Below are positions 51,347 to 59,690 of a stretch of DNA of 64,000 nt, in pieces. The stretch is taken from positions 1 through 64,000 of the forward strand of contig JADFFQ010000012.1 in the NCBI GenBank assembly GCA_022568135.1. Reading direction: 5' to 3'. A program made the translations under genes and the position numbers. The notes below the pieces were generated by a model. It searched no databases and was not told the DNA's origin. It was given only the letters and a program-made list of their open reading frames with translations. Numbering within the stretch: position 1 is the first letter of the stretch; every line of letters begins with the position of its first letter. Origin of the DNA: Planctomycetota bacterium (GTDB lineage Bacteria > Planctomycetota > Phycisphaerae > Phycisphaerales > SM1A02).

Positions 51347-53254
51347 ATGTGCGGCATAGGCGCCATCCTGCGAACCGACGGGAAGCCGATTCCCGAGGTC
51401 TGGCTGAATGCGATCGATGCGCGTATCGCCTATCGCGGGCCTGACGGTCACGGCCGGTTCCGCGACCAGACGAAGATCAACACGCCCGATGGCAGTCGCA
51501 CTCTTGAAGTCGCCCTGATCCACCGCCGGCTGTCCATTATCGACCACGAAGGCGGCGCTCAGCCGATGGTGAGCAAGCGCGGCCGAGATCGCGGCGAAGG
51601 TCTGGTCGCCGTCGTATTCAACGGCTGCATCTACAACCATCGCGAGCTGCGAGCAAGGCTTGAATCAGCAGGCCGTCGCTTCGTCACCGACCACAGCGAC
51701 ACCGAGGTGCTGATCCACGGCCATCGCGAGTGGGGCGACCGCCTGCAGGACCACCTCGAAGGCATGTACGCCTATGTCATCTGGGATCGCAAGGCGGCGT
51801 CGTTGACGCTCGGTCGTGACTTCTTCGGCGAGAAGCCGCTTTACTACCGCATCAGCAGCGACGAGGACGGCCTACGGCTGATCGTGGTCAGCAGTGACGC
51901 TGACGCGACTGGCTCAATTCCACCGGATGCGACCGCAGTACCCGACACGGATCTGAGAGGCTGGGTCGCCCGCTATCTTCAATTGGGCTATGCGTGGAAG
52001 GGCCGAACGATCGCTCGCGACGGCGGCGCGGTGGACAATGTTGAACCGTCAGGCCGCAACCAGGGCTACGGGTCGGCGGCGCCAAGCTGGCATCCACCGA
52101 AGCCCCCGTCGTGGCGAGCCGACCCGGTGGAGCCGAACCATATCGAGCATCTGATCGAGCAAGCGGTCGCTCGCCGGCTCGAAGCGGATGTACCGCTGGG
52201 CTGCTTTCTCAGCGGCGGCGTGGACTCATCGCTGATCGCCTACTTCGCCAAGAAGCACAAACCGGACCTGAGCACGTTCTGCGTGAAGATGCCCGACCCG
52301 CGATACGACGAATCAGCATACGCCCAGCGTGTCGCAGAGCATCTCGGAACGGATCACACCACGCTGCACGTCTCGATCAACCCGGCCCAGGACCTCGTGA
52401 AACTGATCGACATCCTCGGCCAGCCGTTCGGCGACAGCTCCATCCTGCCGACCTATTGGGTCGCCAAGGCAGCCCGCGAGCATGTGAAGGTGGCGCTGTC
52501 GGGAGACGGCGGCGACGAGTTGTTCGTCGGCTACGAGCGATATCTGATCGCGAATCTTCTGGCTACCCACCATCGGCTGCTCGCGAAGATTCCGCGGGGG
52601 CTGTTTCGGCGGGCGCATGCAAAGAGCCGGCGGCACAAGCTCGGCCGGCTCGGTGCAATGGCCCGCGAATACCCAAGCCTTGGCCTGCTTGCGACCGAGT
52701 CGATTCTCACTCAACAGCAGATCGGCGCCCTGCTTGGCGAGTCGCTCGACGAGCCGCCGCGATGCGACGCCCCCCCGGATGGAGTGGACGCTTTGGCGGC
52801 GTTACGAGCCATCGATCTGCACGCGTATCTGCCCGATGACCTGCTGCGCAAAGTGGACGCCGCGTCCATGGCCGTGGCTCTGGAAGTGCGATGCCCCTAT
52901 CTCGATCGCGATCTGGCCGCCGCTCTGCTCGCGGCCCCCGTCGAGCAACTCATGCGCCGGGGGCGACGCAAGGGCCTGCTCCGCCTCATTGCCCGCAAGT
53001 ACCTTCCTTCCGAGACGGTCGATCGACCGAAGATGGGCTTCGCCATTCCTCTGGCGCATTGGTTTCGGACCGACTTCGGCGGCATGAGGACGTTGCTTCT
53101 CGATCATCTGCGCTCACTCGAGCCGCTGGGGCCGATTCAAGTGGACCGCCGGGTCGTCCGGCGATTCATCGACGAACACCTCTCCGGCGAGCGTGACCAC
53201 AGTCATCGGCTCTTTGCGCTGCTGACGCTGGCAATGTGGGCCAAGTCGATGTGA
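51347..53254 (+). CDS. asnB: Glutamine-hydrolysing asparagine synthetase
   Basis: Makes asparagine from aspartate, glutamine and ATP. The ATG at 51347 places Cys2 (MCGIGAIL) as the N-terminal nucleophile after methionine removal; IAYRGPDGHGRF, IHRRLSIIDHEGGAQPM, FNGCIYNHRELRARLE and SDTEVLIHGHREWG complete the glutaminase domain. The synthetase domain has the PPi loop LSGGVDSSLIA (about residue 289), GDSSILPTYWVAKAAREHVKVALSGDGGDELFVGYERY, and MAVALEVRCPYLDRDL. The linker at about residues 200-265 (GRTIARDGGAVDNVEPSGRN, then SWHPPKPPSWRA) does not show the usual KGIxKLPPGH motif. The longer frame from 51116 is not credible because the cysteine must be N-terminal. Confidence 0.95.
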   Translation: MCGIGAILRTDGKPIPEVWLNAIDARIAYRGPDGHGRFRDQTKINTPDGSRTLEVALIHRRLSIIDHEGGAQPMVSKRGRDRGEGLVAVVFNGCIYNHRELRARLESAGRRFVTDHSDTEVLIHGHREWGDRLQDHLEGMYAYVIWDRKAASLTLGRDFFGEKPLYYRISSDEDGLRLIVVSSDADATGSIPPDATAVPDTDLRGWVARYLQLGYAWKGRTIARDGGAVDNVEPSGRNQGYGSAAPSWHPPKPPSWRADPVEPNHIEHLIEQAVARRLEADVPLGCFLSGGVDSSLIAYFAKKHKPDLSTFCVKMPDPRYDESAYAQRVAEHLGTDHTTLHVSINPAQDLVKLIDILGQPFGDSSILPTYWVAKAAREHVKVALSGDGGDELFVGYERYLIANLLATHHRLLAKIPRGLFRRAHAKSRRHKLGRLGAMAREYPSLGLLATESILTQQQIGALLGESLDEPPRCDAPPDGVDALAALRAIDLHAYLPDDLLRKVDAASMAVALEVRCPYLDRDLAAALLAAPVEQLMRRGRRKGLLRLIARKYLPSETVDRPKMGFAIPLAHWFRTDFGGMRTLLLDHLRSLEPLGPIQVDRRVVRRFIDEHLSGERDHSHRLFALLTLAMWAKSM

Positions 53255-53293
53255 GCGTGCAATGCCCACCCGATGCCGGTAGGCTGTGGGCGT

Positions 53294-54640
53294 ATGAACA
53301 GGCGGACCCTCCTGCCGGTGCTGATCCTCCTGGGGCTGGTGGCCGGCGCCATGTTCGGCCAATGGTTCCTCTTCGACAGCACCACGGGTGAGGGCGTATC
53401 CGCCGAGCACTGGACCAAGGTCGCCGGCGACATCACGCTCATCCGGCCGTTGAAGCTGATGATCATCCCGATCGTGCTGGTCAGCGTCGTGGTGGGGGTC
53501 ACGTCGATCGGCGATCCGGCCAAACTGGGGATAGTCGGCGGCTCCACCGTGCTGTACTACGTCGTGACCATGCTCATCGCGGTCACCATCGGCACCACGT
53601 TGGTCTCGACCGTTCAGCCGGGTCAGATTGACGACGCGGACCGCGCACAGCTTAGGCAGGATGCTCCCGAGCACTACACCGAATCGGATGTCGCCTCCAC
53701 CATTGAGCGCGCGCAGCAGGAGAAGGCGACGAATCTCGGCCGGGCATTCCTCCAGGTGCTCCGCCAGATGATTCCCGAGAACCTCTTTGGCGAAATGGCC
53801 GGCGGGCGCACGCTGGGGGTGATTTTCTTCGCGCTGCTGCTGGGGCTGGCCCTGGCCGCAGGCGGGGAGGCCACGGTGCCGGCGATACGGGTCTTCGAAG
53901 CCCTGTTCGATGCGATTATGCGCCTCGTGCAGTGGATCATCTGGCTCACGCCCATCGGCGTGTTCTTCCTGGTGGCGTGGACCGTCGGCCGGATCGGCTT
54001 CGCCAACCTTGTCGGCCCGCTGAGCAAATACATCGCCGTGGTCCTCTGCGGCCTGGCGATTCACGGCCTCATCGTGCTGCCGATCGTGCTGCTGTTGTTC
54101 ACACGGCGGAATCCGTTTCGATTCATGTTCCAGATGCGTCGCGCGCTGATGACCGCGTTCGGCACCGACTCCAGCTCCGCGACGCTGCCGGTGACCATCG
54201 AGTGCGCAAAGACGGAAGGGGAATGCTCCAAGCGGGCCGCCAACTTCGTCCTGCCTCTGGGGTCCACCCTCAACATGGATGGTACGGCGCTCTACGAGGC
54301 GGTCGCCGTCGTTTTTCTTTTCCAGCTCTACGGCATCGACCTGAGCTTCCAAGAGCTCCTGGTGGTGGTCATCACCGCGACGCTGGCCGCGATCGGAGCG
54401 GCCGGTATTCCCTCGGCCGGGTTGGTCATGATGGTCATTGTCATCAACGCCGTGAACACCAGCCTGCTCGGAACTGGAAAGGAGCTTCCGTTGGAGGCGA
54501 TCGGAGTGATCATCGGCGTCGATCGCATCGTGGACATGTGCCGCACGACGGTGAACGTGTGGGGTGATGCGGTGGGCGCGAAGATCATTACCAGGATCGC
54601 CCCCGATCCTCCCGAGGAACACGCTCGGCCGGCGGCGTAG
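53294..54640 (+). CDS. Dicarboxylate/amino acid:cation symporter (DAACS family)
   Basis: A secondary transporter of the GltP/DctA type importing glutamate, aspartate or C4-dicarboxylates with H+ or Na+. The sequence has LIRPLKLMIIPIVLVSVVVGVTSIGDPAKLG, LFGEMAGGRTLGVIFFALLLGLAL, the serine-rich FGTDSSSATLPVTIECAK re-entrant loop, LPLGSTLNMDGTALYEAVAVVFLFQ (NMDGT motif), AAIGAAGIPSAGLVMMVIV and the DRIVDMCRTTVNVWGDA helix 8 signature. Length of 448 residues is normal; an acidic loop of about 60 residues (QIDDADRAQLRQDAPEHYTE) lies between helices 3 and 4. ATG at 53294 is close to the end of asnB (39 bp), suggesting a shared transcript. Confidence 0.95.
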   Translation: MNRRTLLPVLILLGLVAGAMFGQWFLFDSTTGEGVSAEHWTKVAGDITLIRPLKLMIIPIVLVSVVVGVTSIGDPAKLGIVGGSTVLYYVVTMLIAVTIGTTLVSTVQPGQIDDADRAQLRQDAPEHYTESDVASTIERAQQEKATNLGRAFLQVLRQMIPENLFGEMAGGRTLGVIFFALLLGLALAAGGEATVPAIRVFEALFDAIMRLVQWIIWLTPIGVFFLVAWTVGRIGFANLVGPLSKYIAVVLCGLAIHGLIVLPIVLLLFTRRNPFRFMFQMRRALMTAFGTDSSSATLPVTIECAKTEGECSKRAANFVLPLGSTLNMDGTALYEAVAVVFLFQLYGIDLSFQELLVVVITATLAAIGAAGIPSAGLVMMVIVINAVNTSLLGTGKELPLEAIGVIIGVDRIVDMCRTTVNVWGDAVGAKIITRIAPDPPEEHARPAA

Positions 54641-54660
54641 AGGGTCTCTCGGTCGCCCGC

Positions 54661-55650
54661 TTACTCGATGCTCTGGCCCGCCAGCCAACGCTCAGCGTCC
54701 AGTGCGGCCTGGCATCCCATTCCAGCCGCAGTCACCGCCTGTCGATAGACCGCATCGGCCACATCGCCGGCGGCAAACACACCCTCGATACTGGTGAACA
54801 TCTGAGGAGGGGCAGTGAGCTTGACGTAGCCCCCGTCGTCAAGGTCGAGTCCGCATCCATGCAGGAACTGCGTGGCTGGGGTGTGGCCGATCGCAAGGAA
54901 CAGGCCGCCACATGCGAAGTCGCGCTCCTGCCCCGAGTTTACATCCTGAAACCGAACGCCGGTGATGTGGTCGTTGCCGAGCACGTCGGTGACGACGGTG
55001 TTCCAAATCACCTCGCACTTGGGGTTACCCAGCACGCGGTCCTGCATGATCTTGCTGGCGCGGAGCTCATCACGGCGGTGGACGATGAAGACCTTCGAGG
55101 CAAACTTGGCGAGATAGGAGGCCTCCTCCATCGCGCTGTCGCCGCCGCCGATGACCACAACCCTCTTGTCGCGGAAGATCGGCAACGCGCCGTCGCAAAC
55201 AGCGCAGGCGCTGACGCCGCCGCCGCTGCGAGCCAGCCGCTGCTCGCTTTCCAGCCCGAGCCAGTTAGCCGTGGCCCCCGTAGCGACGATGACGGCGTGG
55301 GCGCGCAACGTTTCTTTGTCGCCGCCGGCGTTGACAGTCTCGAGCACGAACGGCCGTTGCTCAAACTCGCACTCAACCACGTCGCGGCCCTCAACTCGCG
55401 TGTCGAACCGCAGAGCCTGCTTCTTGAAGTCCTGCATCATCTGCGGGCCGAGCACTCCCTCGGGGTAACCGGGATAGTTCTCCACATCCGTGGTGAGCAT
55501 GAGCTGGCCGCCGGGCAGCACGTAGCCGCCGGTCTGCTGCGGCACACCCTCCAAGAGCAGTGGATCGAGGTTGGCGCGAGCCGCGTACAGCGCTGCGGTC
55601 CAACCAGCGGGGCCGCTACCGATGATGACAAGCTTCTCAACTTTCGACAT
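54661..55650 (-). CDS. trxB: Thioredoxin reductase
   Basis: An FAD/NADPH enzyme that reduces thioredoxin. FAD site LVIIGSGPAGWTAALYAARANLDPLLLEG, the redox pair in SACAVCDGALPIFR (about residues 146 and 149), the NADPH-binding VVVIGGGDSAMEEASYL, then HRRDELRASKIMQDR and C-terminal GVFAAGDVADAVYRQAVTAAGMGCQAALDAERWL are all present. Length of 329 residues is typical. The ATG at 55650 was chosen over one at 55668. It lies 54 bp downstream of the hypothetical at 55705 on the same strand, so they may be co-transcribed. It is convergent with the symporter gene. Confidence 0.97.
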   Translation of the reverse strand: MSKVEKLVIIGSGPAGWTAALYAARANLDPLLLEGVPQQTGGYVLPGGQLMLTTDVENYPGYPEGVLGPQMMQDFKKQALRFDTRVEGRDVVECEFEQRPFVLETVNAGGDKETLRAHAVIVATGATANWLGLESEQRLARSGGGVSACAVCDGALPIFRDKRVVVIGGGDSAMEEASYLAKFASKVFIVHRRDELRASKIMQDRVLGNPKCEVIWNTVVTDVLGNDHITGVRFQDVNSGQERDFACGGLFLAIGHTPATQFLHGCGLDLDDGGYVKLTAPPQMFTSIEGVFAAGDVADAVYRQAVTAAGMGCQAALDAERWLAGQSIE

Positions 55651-55704
55651 TGGTGCAGAAGAAATCAACCGGTGTGGGAAGGGTGCTTCGGCCGCTGGAT
55701 CTCG

Positions 55705-57162
55705 TCAGTCAATCACGCCCTGCTTGCGGGACAGTACCGTGATCGGAGGCCAGAGCACCAGATCACCCACCGCCCCATCATCGCTGTGCTCGGCAGCGAG
55801 GTTGTCTTGGTGGTCCTGACCGAGGCCGTATACCACGCACTCGCCGGCGTCAATCCACAGACGGCCGGCGAGTGTATCGACTGAGTGACGCCCTTGCAGC
55901 AACCGATACCGCAGCGGTCCATACTGCTCGTCGTAGGGATCGATGTCGGAGATAAGCTTTCGAACAAACTGGCCGTAGAGCTTCTCGGTTTGATCCGGGT
56001 ACACGCCGAACGTTCTCTTGTATGCGCAAAGACCTGCGGCAATCGCGGATCCGTTCACCGCGGCAACCAACTGATTGCGGACGGTAAAGACCTCCTGAAT
56101 GTTCTGCATGGAGTAGATCACTGCCGCGTAGCGAACAGGATTGGTGCGCACGAATTGCGTGTTGATATCAAGAATCGGGTCATATTCCTGGACCCGCCAC
56201 CGCCGCCACCAATCGTCATAGATCAGCGTGAGCCGCTCCTTGGAGGCTTCTAGGCTGCCATGGACCTCGGCGATCATGGACCATCGCTTGGCGGCCCCGA
56301 ACTGGGTCAGCGGAGCGTCCGCCGCCTGGATCCACGCGAATGCTCTGGCGAACTGCTCCGGATCAGCCTGCTCGCGATGGTCGAAGACCTCCTCCAGCAG
56401 CGCCTCGGAGATCACTCGATCGCCCTCGGGAATGTGCAATCGATTGCGGTCCGCACGCAGGTCGGGAATATCGTACCAGGAAAGCTCGAAGTACTGCTCC
56501 GCCTCGATTGAATCCTGATAGGTGTAGAAGACGTCACGGAAGTTTGCCAAAGCGCGGATGAGCAGTTGCATGCTGTGCATCTTTTCCCCAAGAAACTGCC
56601 GATCGCAAAGCTGTCGCAGCACCCAGTTGTGAGCGGTGGCAAGATCGAGAGCCGGCTGAATCTGCCCGGCTTCCAGGCGTCGATACATCTCAGCCGTGGC
56701 GTAAGCGGCGATGGTGTCCATCGCACGGAGGTAGGAGAACTCATTTTGCCGCAGGCTCCCGCCGACACCGATTGCCGCAACGAGATCCGCCTGGCGATAT
56801 GCCGCCGATACCTCGCCGGCGCCGTAGGGCAGGCCGATGATGTTGCGGGTCTTGCACTTCTCAATCGCCTCGGCCATATGACCGCTGGACTCGGCCCAAT
56901 CACTGACGGCATCCCAATCGCGCATTTTGGGATGGATGGTGCTCAGGTTGAACTCATCACCGACCTCCAACGGAGGCGGGTCAAGCTCCAGATACGCATC
57001 GAAGAGCACCCGAAAGCTCTTGCTCTCCTCGGTCCCCTGGACGGTGTCATCGCCGTTGAGCTTCTTGAGGACCTCTTCGTACTGGGCGGCCGCCGGAGGC
57101 CCAAGCAGCGCGCACAGCAGTGCGCTCAACCCTGTCAGGGCCTTGAATCCAACGCGCTGCAT
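55705..57162 (-). CDS. Secreted hypothetical protein
   Basis: A 485-residue exported protein without recognised domains. ATG at 57162 is preceded by AAGGAAGGATC and starts a signal peptide (MQRVGFKALTGLSALLCALLGPPAAAQ). The mature part is mainly helical and acidic (WDAVSDWAESSGHMAEAIEK, RAMDTIAAYATAEMYRRLEA, LLIRALANFRDVFYTYQDSI) and ends with strands GDLVLWPPITVLSRKQGVID. The tail WPPITVLSRKQG and the GQDHQDNLAAEHSDD stretch before it resemble a pattern seen at the end of planctomycete proteins of unknown function. It is upstream of trxB and divergent from alanine dehydrogenase. Confidence 0.8.
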   Translation of the reverse strand: MQRVGFKALTGLSALLCALLGPPAAAQYEEVLKKLNGDDTVQGTEESKSFRVLFDAYLELDPPPLEVGDEFNLSTIHPKMRDWDAVSDWAESSGHMAEAIEKCKTRNIIGLPYGAGEVSAAYRQADLVAAIGVGGSLRQNEFSYLRAMDTIAAYATAEMYRRLEAGQIQPALDLATAHNWVLRQLCDRQFLGEKMHSMQLLIRALANFRDVFYTYQDSIEAEQYFELSWYDIPDLRADRNRLHIPEGDRVISEALLEEVFDHREQADPEQFARAFAWIQAADAPLTQFGAAKRWSMIAEVHGSLEASKERLTLIYDDWWRRWRVQEYDPILDINTQFVRTNPVRYAAVIYSMQNIQEVFTVRNQLVAAVNGSAIAAGLCAYKRTFGVYPDQTEKLYGQFVRKLISDIDPYDEQYGPLRYRLLQGRHSVDTLAGRLWIDAGECVVYGLGQDHQDNLAAEHSDDGAVGDLVLWPPITVLSRKQGVID

Positions 57163-57343
57163 TTGATCCTTCCTTCTCGTCCGCACGGATTTGCTCCTAA
57201 GAATCGTCATTCTAGCACAAAGCGGAGCCATCGGTCGCCGGGCAGCCAGCCACCTTCGCTTGAGCAGCCCATGATCGTTGTCGATATCATCCCATGATTC
57301 CGGCGTGATCGCCCTAGACCAGCCCATCAGGAGAACGCCCCGG

Positions 57344-58450
57344 ATGATCGTCGGCATCCCAACAGAAGTAAAGCTGGATGAATACCGCGTGGGCCTGCGG
57401 CTCGTCGGGGTCGAACTCTTGGCGCGCGGGGGTCATACCGTCCTCATCCAATCAGGCGCCGGTCTCGGGGCTGGTTTCACGGACGATGAGTACGACGCGG
57501 CCGGGGCCGAGATTGTTCCTTCCGCAGACGACATCTGGTCCCGGGGCGAATTGATCGTCAAGGTCAAGGAGCCGCAGCCGCAAGAGATCGCCATGATCCA
57601 GCCGGGCCAAGCGATCTTCACCTACTTCCATTTCGCTTCGAACAAGGATTTGACAGTCGCATGCCTGGAAAGCGAATGCATCGCGCTCACCTACGAAACG
57701 CTCACCGACAGCCACGGCCGGCTGCCTTTGCTGACGCCGATGAGCGAGATCGCCGGCAAACTGTCCATCCAGGAAGGCGCGGACTACCTGGAGAACCCGC
57801 ACGGCGGGCGGGGGGTGTTGCTGGGTGGTGTGCCGGGGGTTGAGCCCGGCCACGTCCTGATTCTCGGGGCCGGGGTGGTCGGGTCCTGGGCGGCACGCAT
57901 CGCGGCCGGCATGGGCGCCGATGTCGTGGTGCTCGACATCAACGTTGATCGGCTGCGCGAACTTGAGGAGTCGATGCCGCCTAACGTCAACACCGTCTAT
58001 TCCGATCCCCACGCGATCCGCGAGCATCTGCCTTGGGCGGATCTCATTGTCGGCGCGGTGTTGATCGCCGGCGCGAAGTCGCCCCATCTGATCTCGCGCG
58101 ATGATCTGGCGCGGATGAAACCCGGATCGGTGATCGTGGACGTCGCGGTGGACCAAGGCGGCTGCGTGGAGACCACCCGCATGACCACCCACAGCGATCC
58201 GGTCTATACGGTGGACGGCGTGCTGCACTATTGCGTGGGCAACATGCCCGGAGCCGTCGCCCGCACCGCCACCCTAGGGCTCACCAACGCTACGTTGCCC
58301 TGGATCCTCAAGCTCGCCGAGCACGGGCCGGACCGATTGGCCCAGATCGACCCCACCTTCGCCACCGCCGTCAACATGACCCGCGGGATGTTGACCAACC
58401 AACCCGTCGCCGATGCCCACAGCCTGGAGTTCGAACCGCTTGCCGTGTAG
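57344..58450 (+). CDS. ald: Alanine dehydrogenase
   Basis: Catalyses reversible NAD-dependent deamination of L-alanine to pyruvate and ammonia. [18 protein letters not shown] begins the substrate domain, with IVKVKEP (catalytic lysine) and [12 protein letters not shown] (catalytic histidine), then the NAD-binding [43 protein letters not shown] and [21 protein letters not shown]. Length of 368 residues is standard. AGGAGAAC precedes the ATG at 57344. The presence of this gene and an alanine/glycine symporter in the same window is suggestive but they are 15 kb apart. Confidence 0.96.
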   Translation: MIVGIPTEVKLDEYRVGLRLVGVELLARGGHTVLIQSGAGLGAGFTDDEYDAAGAEIVPSADDIWSRGELIVKVKEPQPQEIAMIQPGQAIFTYFHFASNKDLTVACLESECIALTYETLTDSHGRLPLLTPMSEIAGKLSIQEGADYLENPHGGRGVLLGGVPGVEPGHVLILGAGVVGSWAARIAAGMGADVVVLDINVDRLRELEESMPPNVNTVYSDPHAIREHLPWADLIVGAVLIAGAKSPHLISRDDLARMKPGSVIVDVAVDQGGCVETTRMTTHSDPVYTVDGVLHYCVGNMPGAVARTATLGLTNATLPWILKLAEHGPDRLAQIDPTFATAVNMTRGMLTNQPVADAHSLEFEPLAV

Positions 58451-58479
58451 GCCACGGCTTTCCAGTCCCGCCTGGTAGC

Positions 58480-58569
58480 TCACTCCTGCGCCTCTTCCAG
58501 GACCTTGCGCAACCACGAGACAACCGCCGGCAGGTCGGTGCGAATCGTGTCCCAGATGACTTCCACTTC
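58480..58569 (-). pseudogene. HEPN (DUF86) toxin remnant, C-terminal tail only
   Basis: Directly after the TAG stop of the nucleotidyltransferase gene and in the same frame, the sequence encodes EVEVIWDTIRTDLPAVVSWL and a few more residues ending at TGA (58480-58482). The pattern IWDTIxxDLPAL is the typical C-terminal end of HEPN/DUF86 toxins, which normally form a separate gene after MNT. The catalytic RNase motif (RNxxxH) and about 80 residues are missing, so the toxin is deleted. Confidence 0.65.
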
Positions 58570-58863
58570 CTACGCGGCACGGATCGCGTCCCTGAGGATG
58601 TCGTCTCGCAACTCCTCGTGCAATGCCTCGGGCATGACCAGATCGACGCGCGGCACGCCGAGAATCTCTTGCAAATACTGCTGCACCCGGATGAAATGGA
58701 ACAGGCCGATCGGCCGGTCGAACTCGACCAGGAAGTCAACATCGCTGCGATCGGTCTCTTCGTCGCGCGCCAGAGACCCGAACAGCGACAACGACCTGAC
58801 ACCCATGCGCCGCAGCTCGGCACGGTTGGCGGCGAGCTTGTCCATGACCTCCTGCCTGCGCAT
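58570..58863 (-). CDS. MNT-type minimal nucleotidyltransferase (MntA-like antitoxin)
   Basis: A 97-residue protein with the polymerase-beta-like nucleotidyltransferase motif FGSLARDEETDRSDVDFLVEF: G29-S30 and D41-x-D43 fit GSx10DxD. FHFIRVQQYLQEILGVPRVDLVMP completes the usual MNT pattern. In complete HEPN/MNT pairs, MNT proteins silence the HEPN toxin by AMPylation. Here the partner is reduced to a tail (58480-58569), so the antitoxin appears to survive alone. ATG at 58863. The locus lies between ald and gmhA, on the other strand. Confidence 0.85.
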   Translation of the reverse strand: MRRQEVMDKLAANRAELRRMGVRSLSLFGSLARDEETDRSDVDFLVEFDRPIGLFHFIRVQQYLQEILGVPRVDLVMPEALHEELRDDILRDAIRAA

Positions 58864-58892
58864 CGTCTGACTCCTGATTGGTTCCCGCCTCA

Positions 58893-59012
58893 TCATACCG
58901 CCTCCGTCGTCTCCTCGATGATCTTGATTTCGTCGTCCGTCAGTCCGTAGAGGTCGTAGACGAGCTGGTCGATCCGGCGATGATCGGTGGCGACTTGCGT
59001 GTTCGGGGTCAT
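58893..59012 (-). CDS. Micro-ORF with IDxLVYxLYGLT motif, probable R-M protein tail
   Basis: A 39-residue frame (start ATG 59012, alternative ATG 59021) containing RRIDQLVYDLYGLTDDEIKIIEE. From memory this ending resembles the extreme C-terminus of many type IIG restriction-modification methylases and of short ORFs next to toxin-antitoxin genes. It lies 30 bp upstream of the MNT gene on the same strand. It may be a translated small protein or the decayed end of a lost large gene. I cannot decide from sequence alone. Confidence 0.45.
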   Translation of the reverse strand: MTPNTQVATDHRRIDQLVYDLYGLTDDEIKIIEETTEAV

Positions 59013-59073
59013 CAGCTCCATAGTCTACCGGCTTGGGCAGCGTCGCTTTGCCCGACCACGTACAATTTGCAGC

Positions 59074-59655
59074 ATGAGTGAGGCTATGAGCGACAAGTCG
59101 CTGATTACCGCGCGCATTGATGGGAGCCTGGCGGCGATTCGTGCGCTGCGCGATCAGGTTGATCGAATCTGCGACATCGCGGAAGTTGTTGCCGAGCGCC
59201 TGCAAGGCGGGGGGACGCTGTATACCGCGGGCAACGGTGGATCGGCGGCGCAGGCAATGCACCTGGCGGAAGAACTCATCGGGCGGTACCGCGGTGATCG
59301 GCCGGCCCAGCGCGCCATCTGCCTCAACGCCGACGCCTCCGCCATCACCTGTATCGCCAACGACTACGGCTACGAGCAGGTCTTCGCCCGCCAGTGTTCG
59401 GCCTTGCTGACCGAGCGCGACGTGCTGCTGGTGCTTTCGACCTCGGGCCAGAGCGCGAACCTCGTCGAAGCGCTTCGGATCGCCCGGCAACGCGCCGTGG
59501 CGACGATCGGGTTCTTGGGAAGCACCGGCGGTCGATGTGCAGGACTGTGCGATTATGCGCTGATCGTGCCGAGCGACGATTCAGCGCACATTCAAGAGGC
59601 CCACCAAGTCGCGCTGCACTTGCTTTGCGAGATCATCGAGCGGAGATGTGGGTAG
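59074..59655 (+). CDS. gmhA: Phosphoheptose isomerase-like SIS-domain protein
   Basis: A 193-residue SIS-domain protein similar to GmhA/DiaA, which converts sedoheptulose-7-phosphate to D-glycero-manno-heptose-7-phosphate for the LPS core. TLYTAGNGGSAAQAMHLAEELIGRY matches the family's GNGGSAADAQH-type loop, with INADASAITCIANDYGYEQVFARQ, LLVLSTSGQSANLVEALRIAR and a C-terminal DDSAHIQEAHQVALHLLCEIIE (the E-x2-H metal motif). Together with lpxB it supports an LPS outer membrane. The ATG at 59074 (MSEAMSDKS) was preferred over a shorter start at 59086; no sharp ribosome-binding site separates them. Confidence 0.9.
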   Translation: MSEAMSDKSLITARIDGSLAAIRALRDQVDRICDIAEVVAERLQGGGTLYTAGNGGSAAQAMHLAEELIGRYRGDRPAQRAICLNADASAITCIANDYGYEQVFARQCSALLTERDVLLVLSTSGQSANLVEALRIARQRAVATIGFLGSTGGRCAGLCDYALIVPSDDSAHIQEAHQVALHLLCEIIERRCG

Positions 59656-59663
59656 TTTCCCAG

Positions 59664-59683
59664 CGCGCCGCGTGGACGCGGCG
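59664..59683. terminator. Possible GC-rich hairpin between gmhA and the MscS gene
   Basis: CCGCGT-GG-ACGCGG at 59668-59681 in the convergent gap. The sequence GTGGACGCGGCGGCTC also recalls the ends of the 115-bp repeat element, so it may be a decayed fragment of that element instead. Confidence 0.35.
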
Positions 59684-59690
59684 GCTCAAC

